Below are positions 58,301-64,000 of a stretch of DNA of 64,000 nt, one piece after another. The position numbers and the translations under genes were made by a program. Each line of letters opens with the position of its first letter. Positions within the stretch are counted from its first letter, which is position 1. The DNA is taken from assembly GCA_003864495.1 (NCBI GenBank), contig ML133383.1:8354880-8418879 (forward strand), given 5' to 3'. The stretch comes from Nemopilema nomurai. Lineage: Eukaryota > Cnidaria > Scyphozoa > Rhizostomeae > Rhizostomatidae. The notes below the pieces were generated by a model. That model saw only the letters and a list, made by a program, of their open reading frames with translations. It did no database searches and was not told the DNA's origin.

Positions 58301-60780
58301 ACACTGGCGTGGCAAATGATTGCGCTAGTACGTCAAATAGTTTGATAAGCACCAATGTACCAACCTATGACATGAATCTGCTGACACCGAGCAGAAAACC
58401 CACGGGAGTTACCGGGAAACCCCTAGAGTCATCCTCTTTCGACACCTCGTGGATGGATGATTTGGAAAAGGACATGGAAAACTTTGAAAGATTTCTGTGC
58501 GATGGCCCTCAAACTCCTGCTCTAGATCATGTCTTAAATGATTGGAGGGAACAGAGTAAAGCTTTTCTTGAAGATACCTTCATTATGAACATGGACCTTA
58601 TTGGTGAAAATAGATTACTCAGAGCGATTGATCCACTTCCAGACGCCAATAGAGTGGTGGAACAAAATTACTCTGAAGTGAAAGCTAAGGTAAAGGCATT
58701 GAGTCATTCTTCATTTGGATCGTCTTTAGAGGACCTTGGTATCGACATGCGGACCAGTAGCTTCGACGATACATCTTTAATACCTGCAAGCATCAAGTCC
58801 GTTGAAAAGCAGACTTTGACATTGTCCCAGCTCGAAATGAATTCAGTGGTTGAAAACTTTGGAGACATAGAGACCGAATCAGAGTATGAAACGAATATGT
58901 ATGATGCTGATCAGCGGAAAACACCCACCAAAGAAAGGCTAGCTACATCCAAAAGGGGCGGTCATCAAAATCGGATAGTCAGCATCCCACGAACATCTGC
59001 GATCAAAAAGAAGACAAGAGTTCTGAAAAAGAAAATTGAAAGGTCTCCAACGGTCGCCACAGGACTCAGTACCAGGTCCCCTACCAAGCACATGCGCAGT
59101 TACATCGTCTTGCGACAGCAGTCACGTTACACTGATAATGAAAGGCACATGGCCACTCTTGAAAGGCAAGAGAGCCTCTCTGGGAGTGAGAGTAGAAGCA
59201 TTAAGAGAGTGAATAGAACGGTTGCAAGGAAGGCTGCACGACATTTGACTGCAACTGACACGGTCGACAATAAGGAAGAGGAGCCGAGGCCTGAAGACAC
59301 TGCTCCATGCGGAAGCATCCACGCCTCGAGAGATGTGAGTGAATACGAAGAAGGCTCTACGAAGATAACTGTGGAAGATGAAGTCCAGGCCAGTGGGCTT
59401 GAGGAAGCCCTGACGCCGGGAGCGGTAGAGATTGCTGACAGAGAAGCTGAGGCTGAAGAGAAGGCAGACCTTGGCAATGAAGTTGACAACTGTCTTAAAA
59501 GTATCAAAGGAAAAGTAAGTAGATTTATTTTGTTTAAAGGTTTCGTTGGAATAGTGTCATTAAGTAGAGTCTTGCGCTAATACAGAATTCTTTCTCGTTT
59601 TCAGTATCTTCACATGTGGCACGAAGGCCGCAATGGTATTTCTTAATCAAATGAATGAGCTCCTAGATTACAAGGCCATCCGGCTTTGACCAAGATTTTA
59701 CGCTCGACAAAAACGTTCCTCTTCAACATATCAAGATATTTTCTCTCCCAAACGATCTGTAAAATAATGCCAAAATTTTCAAATTCCATGAGTGTCTTTC
59801 TTCTTCATGGTTTTTGACTTATCTCCCTTTTGTCACAGGGCTCCAAGGGCAAGGTGACGTTCAGTGGCGTTGATGACGTAACAATGACTGATGATGGTGA
59901 TGATTACATACGGAGGACTGTCGAATCAAGGTGAGTAAGGGTCAACATTGTACCAAGAGATCTCTTGCATACCGTAGAGGACGTTCCACGACCTATTGGT
60001 GGCTGCGGGTATGTTTGAAAGTCTCGTTGATTTAATAGTATTTTTGTTTTTGTGAGGATTTGAGGTTTCTGTGGAGGAGCCTTTGTAGCCCCACCGGACC
60101 ACTGCAAACCTATAATGAAACCTGTAGAGAGCTTAGTTGAACAACTGCCAGTCTACCCTGATGTACATGCCGTGTTCTGTTTATGGTCCATGTTGCCTAT
60201 GTTAATTGCTACCCTTAAAATCAAGCAAAACTAACATACAGAGTGTACTTGATATGGCGCAAGGGGTTATTTCGCCAATTACTTTCGTTTGTTGTTAATC
60301 CAGTCGGTGCAGAAATGCAACTTGTCGCAAAATGGTGGCAATTACATATTGCTATGGGGCAGTGGACTTTATCATAAAAAGCCCTTCACTTTTTCGAAAA
60401 AATAGAATCGTTGGAAAATTAAGCGAAAACAATTTGTTTCCATCAATATAAAGAAACTTGGAACCAAAACGTTTGACACATTCTATAGTGAAAATAATTT
60501 GTAAAGTATCAAAAGATTGTTGTTTCTATTAAACTAAAGTTAAATAGGAAAAATTAAGAAGAGATTATCCCAATGCATTGATGTTTTCAATAAACTTTTG
60601 AAGAACAAGTAAAACATTTCTAAATTGATCTAAAATTAAAATTTAATGAAGCTAATTTTTAACTGATAAGTTCTATAATTGACTATCTATAGCGTCTTTG
60701 GTTCAACTTTGAGAAGATGGAGAGGAAGATCAAGACTATATTCATTTCAACGTTCGGATAAAAGTTCGTTTAAAAATTGA
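40297..60780 (+). CDS. Gene 3: MANSC - giant Lys-rich proteoglycan-like - HRM - GAIN/GPS single-pass membrane protein
   Basis: Predicted cell-surface protein of 3,190 residues, paralogue of gene 2. Exons: 40297-40375, 42785-43282, 43796-44272, 44906-49378, 49836-49928, 50586-50749, 50930-51047, 51453-51554, 51800-51894, 52270-52458, 52615-52683, 52956-53067, 53280-53405, 53659-53731, 54198-54315, 54767-54816, 55263-55392, 55835-55941, 56416-56444, 56763-57199, 57661-59514, 59839-59930, 60693-60780. All phases close. Order: signal peptide, MANSC 1 and 2, low-complexity segment (352-1842), MANSC 3 (1874-1967), HRM (1968-2033), GAIN/GPS (2034-2322; cleavage after Leu2308), TM (about 2334-2358), tail of 832 residues. 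There is no SEA domain and no 7TM. The last exon and the first intron are the least certain parts. Confidence 0.85.
40376..42784 (+). other. Gene 3 intron 1
   Basis: 2.4 kb intron. Apart from a TTG microsatellite near its 3' end I see no feature. The open frames inside are short and unlike proteins. Confidence 0.7.
42110..42132 (+). repeat. (TTG)n microsatellite
   Basis: About seven to eight perfect TGT/TTG units inside intron 1 of gene 3. Ordinary simple repeat. Confidence 0.85.
42785..44272 (+). other. Gene 3 MANSC domains 1 and 2 with acidic linkers (exons 2-3)
   Basis: MANSC 1: EICKQQEE to CAELCCKDSRCTIPF and CYGIACVKKELC. MANSC 2: TSCSKDSNF to SCSRKCCKTDNCILSFIVE and CLGILCKGDGDC. Each has eight Cys in the same order as gene 2. 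Between them lie acidic stretches (DEEDEEE; EEDYDDSDEDDVDNEDD) and dibasic KR sites. In gene 3 each MANSC has its own exon, while gene 2 has all three in one. Confidence 0.83.
44906..49378 (+). other. Gene 3 exon 4: 1,491-residue low-complexity segment with GAG-type sites
   Basis: One uninterrupted 4,473-bp exon in phase with its neighbours. It is very rich in Lys, Glu, Ser and His. Parts in order: acidic start; Lys-rich blocks (KKEKKSKKRKKHSS); His-rich part at 45821-45972; coiled-coil-like helix EEKLIEKLEHLEEKIEKKQK; more Lys-rich blocks alternating with acidic Ser-Gly motifs; Thr-rich mucin-like stretch (TTKPTTTTQPVV) near 48100-48300; Pro/Gly/Gln-rich end with a KKPxxK tail. In a cytosolic protein this would look nuclear, but here it is downstream of a signal peptide and between disulfide-rich domains, so it is predicted to be extracellular. 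Confidence 0.82.
45262..47570 (+). other. Cluster of Ser-Gly glycosaminoglycan attachment-type motifs in gene 3
   Basis: At least six acidic Ser-Gly sites: EEEASGSGETE (45262), EMEGSGELTGSE (46609), VSGEGSS (46789), AISGEGSGEGREGSGS (about 47325-47370), HSEGSGNAE (47512) and EEGSGTHA (about 47554). Acidic residues beside SG or SGxG are the known context for xylosyltransferase. Addition of chains is inferred. Confidence 0.6.
50586..51047 (+). other. Gene 3 MANSC domain 3 (exons 6-7)
   Basis: Encodes NSCPVRQNLENMVLAKG, TCIKQCCKTPTCDLLFKSGE and, after a phase-0 intron, VCYLVHCHNLESC and RTRIVFVKKPE. The eight-Cys pattern and the terminal IVFVKK strand match the other MANSC units. The internal intron is unique to this copy. 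Confidence 0.82.
51453..51894 (+). other. Gene 3 HRM domain (exons 8-9)
   Basis: AICPGENAFGILWKETKPG, TCPREAKGFAKRHCND and WLMPDFSSCVSDQ carry the same CP, G-x-x-x-R-x-C and W-x-x-PDFS-x-C signature as gene 2. The first exon is 102 nt in both genes, with phase-1 introns on both sides. Confidence 0.85.
52270..55392 (+). other. Gene 3 GAIN domain and GPS (exons 10-17)
   Basis: FTINVKDVLAKLEEIT, MIFGGDIIKASSILDEVSKF, NFARSASNLIDDTNKQEWEN, YVFPNYSVPLLKRWTT, FTDGFRVNSKVIATTIRPEP and PPVTIILHHLK match gene 2 strand for strand. The GPS reads CVYWDFN, SWSSNGCWVV and CQCEHLTHFAVLMNL. The cut is expected at HL|T (55350/55351), exposing THFAVLM, which is very close to the tethered agonist consensus of adhesion GPCRs. 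The GPS is split by a phase-2 intron after the first Cys segment, as in gene 2. Confidence 0.88.
55835..55941 (+). other. Gene 3 single transmembrane helix (exon 18)
   Basis: VSAKEQAKENTFALMWLG and IPVLVVLSVGAMYTCFAW. About 25 residues after the predicted GPS cut, a spacing like that of adhesion GPCR TM1. The following exon is basic (SKAPRRRH), which fits an inner-face stop-transfer signal. No further hydrophobic segment follows in the tail exons. Confidence 0.85.
56763..59514 (+). other. Gene 3 cytoplasmic tail, main exons 20-21
   Basis: Two exons encoding about 760 residues, mostly disordered. Features: aromatic/acidic patch DLEWEHVWDFLTNSEFENW; a long basic cluster (KFKRKRPRRRRLDLRP, LLRGRKKKLKD); Ser/Thr-rich blocks; a SEQGYGTFESSG element; repeated SFDTSWMDDLEKDMENFE and SSLEDLGIDM acidic helices; an Arg-rich segment (KKKTRVLKKKIERSP); and an acidic end. 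No kinase, TIR or other catalytic domain seen. Confidence 0.8.
56951..57050 (+). other. Possible bipartite nuclear localisation signal in the gene 3 tail
   Basis: Two basic clusters, FKRKRPRRRR and RGRKKKLK, separated by about 11 residues, fit the bipartite NLS spacing. In a membrane protein this would matter only if the tail is released by intramembrane proteolysis. Confidence 0.4.
59605..59646 (+). other. Possible alternative terminal exon of gene 3
   Basis: TCGTTTTCAG precedes 13 codons (YLHMWHEGRNGIS) and a TAA. It is in frame if joined to exon 21 in phase 0. Skipping it to 59839 gives the longer main tail. Confidence 0.35.
59839..60780 (+). other. Gene 3 last two exons (59839-59930, 60693-60780)
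   Basis: The first reads GSKGKVTFSGVDDVTMTDDG and ends AATCAAG|GTGAG in phase 2. A matching exon after CTATCTATAG reads SVFGSTLRRWRGRSRLYSF and stops at TGA 60778-60780. Phase and the Arg/Ser style agree, but the 762-bp intron and the short last exon make this less sure. Confidence 0.6.
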
Positions 60781-63025
60781 GTTTTTACTGTAACTTAATA
60801 TTAAAATGCTTGCTATTTATAATGATTTTTTACGTATTTAAATATGACTTTTCCTAAACACTTAAAGAATTGGGCAAAGGAAAGAATTAAAAGATTAAGA
60901 TCAATCTATTTTAGAGGGACTTGTAGTTTATAATTGACGACAAATATTTCCACCAACCTACTTTTTAAGATTCGGAATGAAACTGCTTTTCTTCTAGCAA
61001 CACATGTGTTGCTTCTTTATCCCCTTTTAAACAAATCCATTCTACATTCAGTATATGTTTTAGGAACAAGTAAGGTTTTTGGTCTATTTGTGATCAGATC
61101 TAGATTTTAATGCCCTAGTTGGCTGTAAATAACCCATTTAGAGTTTTTTGGTGTTTCGATTTAATAGCATAAAGTATCTCTAAAGTCTTTATTTTTTGAC
61201 AATAAATTTACTGTTACCTCACCGTACGGGAAACTTGTACATGACATTAAATTTCACTCATTATCTAAATATTGCTCACCGAAAATAATTGGTGGCATTC
61301 ATTTAAATGAGAAATGAATTTTTATATTTGTGAAGTCCTTGATACCATAAAATGACATTCACGGCAAGATATTGCTTTTGCATCAACATTTGCAATTTTC
61401 GAGTGTGAAATTTTAATTTTTACTAGATAGTGTTTGATGTAAATATTAATTCTAAGAATTAGAGTACATAGTCCTAAAAATTGTTTGTTTATTTTGTTCC
61501 CTTGATGTCCTTGAAAAGTCGAGTTTATGATTTTTGTCGTTTAATGTAGTGGCCCTAATATGTAGGAATTTAAGGGAACAATTTTTTATTGAAGGACTTC
61601 AAATGACTTACACAGTTGCCACAGTTACAGCGGAGTTTAGTCGACATTTCACACTTGCCCTCGTTTTGAAGCCGAGGGTGTTTGATAGCCAGTGATATCT
61701 AGCTTCGATAGCAACTGTTAATTTGGTCTCAATGTTGTTTATTCGGTATGAATCGCAATTCAGCGAGGTGCTGCTTAATTGTGTTGCAATCAGTCTTGCT
61801 AAATGGACAACCTGCTAAAATAAGAATGGTTGCTAGTGTTAGGAAAACCGGCATTTAAATTGAGTTCTCACTTACGGATACTTCTATTTTGAGTGCCAAG
61901 ACATATGGCCGCCCTGTTTTGTAGCTAGATAACTCTTCTTTCAATTGGCACGAGCTTTCAGTTAAAATTTATAATGATCTTGTGCAAATGGTTGGTCTTG
62001 AGAGAACCATTAACTTTTATGAAGGGCCTTTGTGATTAGGCGACGATTCGATCGAAGAAAGCCTGGATTCTATTTTGATGCAATGCATCGACAGCATTTG
62101 CTAATCGTGCCCTTCAATCTATAACTAGCCTGCGCTCCAATAGCGTTAGTCTGATATTTTCTCCCTCTTCAAGTAAATATCATGTAGCTATTCCCAAATG
62201 TTGATGGATATCATGAGCGATGAAGCATTTCAATTCTCCTATCGGCTTACTGTCATTCTGGTGTGGTTTATAAGGAAGAGGTGTTTAAGGGGAAAATATC
62301 CATTCTTATATGCTTATATCATAGCCTAAATCTTATACATAAGGCTTGACTTCCATCTTTAAAATTGCTTAAAAATGCTGTTATATGATATGTGGTCAAA
62401 ATAAGGACATTCTAAAAATAGATTTTCGGACGTCATCACTTCGGTACTCCATTAAAACAGACCGGTATTTTCTCTATCTTCCTGTCCGGAGGTATTTTAT
62501 ATCTATCAGTTATAATCTAGCAATCACACGACCTGCTTCAAATATTTGTTTAGGCTGGTATATCTTCTTTGTCCAATATAGTTTTGGGATTCTTAAACAT
62601 GAGAGGAAAAGTTCTTGGTAGGCTTAATTTCTTATTTTGACTTTTTAATGACGTCAGAGAATAGAGAACACTGATTGGTTAAAAGAAGCCAGCCTGGTCA
62701 GAATTCTGAACTGGTTTTTCTCAATCTTCGTTCGTCTCAGTTGGTGTTCTGATCGGTTCTAAATACAATTGTGTTTTGATGACTATTACACTAAAGCCGT
62801 TTTTGATATGCTGCAAAAACGTCTCCACTTTTATGAAAACTTCACTTCTTCATCAACTAGCTCAACTACATTTGCTATCGTACAATTGCATCGACAATCA
62901 GGAATCAATGCACCTTCGCACAGGAAGTTCTATGCTTATTTCGATGTCATTTGCTTTTAATTTCTCAATCAGTTTTGTCAATTTAACTTCCTTCTCAACT
63001 TTGAACATTCAGTTGTATCAATGCG
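60781..63025. other. 3' UTR and flank of gene 3
   Basis: AT-rich sequence with ATTAAA at 60886 and canonical AATAAA at 61201-61206 as candidate poly(A) signals. No supported gene. The few open frames lack domain features. Confidence 0.55.
61201..61206 (+). terminator. Polyadenylation signal AATAAA, gene 3
   Basis: Canonical hexamer about 420 bases after the inferred stop. A variant ATTAAA lies closer. Confidence 0.4.
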
Positions 63026-63265
63026 AGAATGGCTCAGTGGTTAGAGGCGCTGACTACGGACCCAAGGGTCCGTGGTTTGAGTCCCTGGCATGACCAAACT
63101 TGCACACAGAGTGAGGAGAGTCGCTAGCTTCCTGTAATCCCAGGCATGAGGAATCACGAGGAGTGGTCGCATCGAGAGGAAGAACCAGTACACTGCTCGA
63201 TAAGCTTCTCAGTGTCCTAATAACTACCTTCGGAACCTAGGTAGAAATAAAAGCTAAATACTATG
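63023..63265 (+). mobile_element. tRNA-derived SINE-like element
   Basis: The head resembles a tRNA. TGGCTCAGTGG (63030-63040) fits the pol III A box, and GGTTTGAGTCC (63074-63084) fits the B box with one change. About 170 bases of unrelated body follow, including GTCGCTAGCTTCCTGTAATC, and it ends near an A-rich ATAAAAGC. The anticodon arm does not fold as a normal tRNA, so it is not a functional tRNA gene. Ends are approximate and no target-site duplication was confirmed. Confidence 0.6.
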
Positions 63266-64000
63266 TTGTTAAATTTGGGTCAACTCTTTATGTCAACGAA
63301 GATTTTGGTAACTGATTTTGACAGGAAACTTATGTCATCACACGAAATTAAATGATGACTCATCAGTTTTTCTGCAGCTGATTTTAAACATGCTGAGTTA
63401 TTAGCTTACTCAAATTATTTATCGATGACGTCATTGCATCCACCAGCCAAAATACGTGACCTCCTGCAATGGAGTAAGTCAGAGGCTGCTGGTGAACACA
63501 GGATTGTTTTGAACTTTGCCAAGCAATCGTTCGATCATTTGTGTTGAATTTTTCATTGACTTTCAGTGAAGAAAAGCATGGCTTACATAGTAATCATCCC
63601 ACATGGGCGTGCATTGGCTTGACAATCTTGTGAGCATCACTTACACTGCACAGCATGCTATAAATAACAGGAGCACGTGAAGTTGTAAATAGTCGTTATG
63701 AAATGATGATTTACCTGGGCTTCTAGTGATCATCTACTTGCACACCACGGCTTGATCTATAGATGTCGTATTGATTAATTATTAACAGAGCATTCACCTT
63801 TGAGCTGAATCGATCAGGTGCTATTGAAGGGATCAGGTGACCTACTAGCTTACAAGCTATTCTTACACAATTGATAAACAGCACAAACATCTATAAATGT
63901 CGCATTCATTGATGGCGAGGTATCAGTCTTCTTGAATTGGAAGAGTTTTGTTTTGTTTTAGTGGCAAGTGCTTCAATACTCTGGGGGTTTGTGGTCAGCT
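63266..64000. other. Flank after the SINE-like element
   Basis: Non-coding sequence to the window end. I see no gene, repeat family or RNA here. Confidence 0.55.

Noticed and set aside
55942..60780. Hidden 7TM region after the gene 3 GPS
   Set aside because: Only one hydrophobic segment occurs (exon 18). The later exons are polar, basic or acidic.
63023..63095. Functional tRNA gene
   Set aside because: A and B boxes are present, but the anticodon arm does not pair properly and the acceptor ends do not match. A SINE head fits better.

Overview
This is a 64 kb stretch of intron-rich animal nuclear DNA. It is AT-rich, with GT-AG introns of a few hundred to a few thousand bases. Three multi-exon genes lie on the + strand and account for most of the coding signal. 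I rebuilt them exon by exon from splice sites, reading phase and domain continuity. The domain mix (MANSC/MANEC, SEA, HRM, GAIN/GPS, PLC-beta), the intron sizes and the base composition suggest an early-branching invertebrate, most plausibly a cnidarian such as a coral or anemone. The species cannot be fixed from the sequence alone.

Region 1 (about 96-12,457) is the 3' half of a phospholipase C-beta gene of the PLCB4/norpA type: the end of the catalytic Y box, the C2 domain and the long C-terminal coiled coil. Its 5' part lies outside the window. Two frame-compatible extra exons follow the main stop codon and may form an alternative C terminus. Region 2 (about 12.5-18.4 kb) holds no gene I can support.

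Regions 3 and 4 are two large neighbouring genes in the same orientation. Gene 2 (18,372-37,161, 23 exons, 2,349 aa) reads: signal peptide, three MANSC domains, SEA domain, HRM (hormone-receptor motif), a disordered region of about 730 residues, GAIN domain with GPS site, polyproline spacer, ONE transmembrane helix, proline-rich cytoplasmic tail. Gene 3 (40,297-60,780, 23 coding exons, 3,190 aa) reads: signal peptide, two MANSC domains, a lysine-rich low-complexity segment of about 1,490 residues in one 4.5 kb exon with glycosaminoglycan-type Ser-Gly sites, a third MANSC, HRM, GAIN with GPS, ONE transmembrane helix, basic and serine-rich cytoplasmic tail. The genes share intron phases and some exact exon lengths across HRM and GAIN, so they are tandem paralogues.

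Both encode what looks like the extracellular half of an adhesion GPCR (HRM-GAIN-GPS with an intact HL/T cleavage site and tethered-agonist-like peptide) placed on a single membrane helix instead of seven. This is the most interesting content of the window. Gene 2 also has an in-frame stop plus AATAAA just after its disordered exon, predicting a secreted short form. The last 3 kb is 3' flank with one tRNA-derived SINE-like element.
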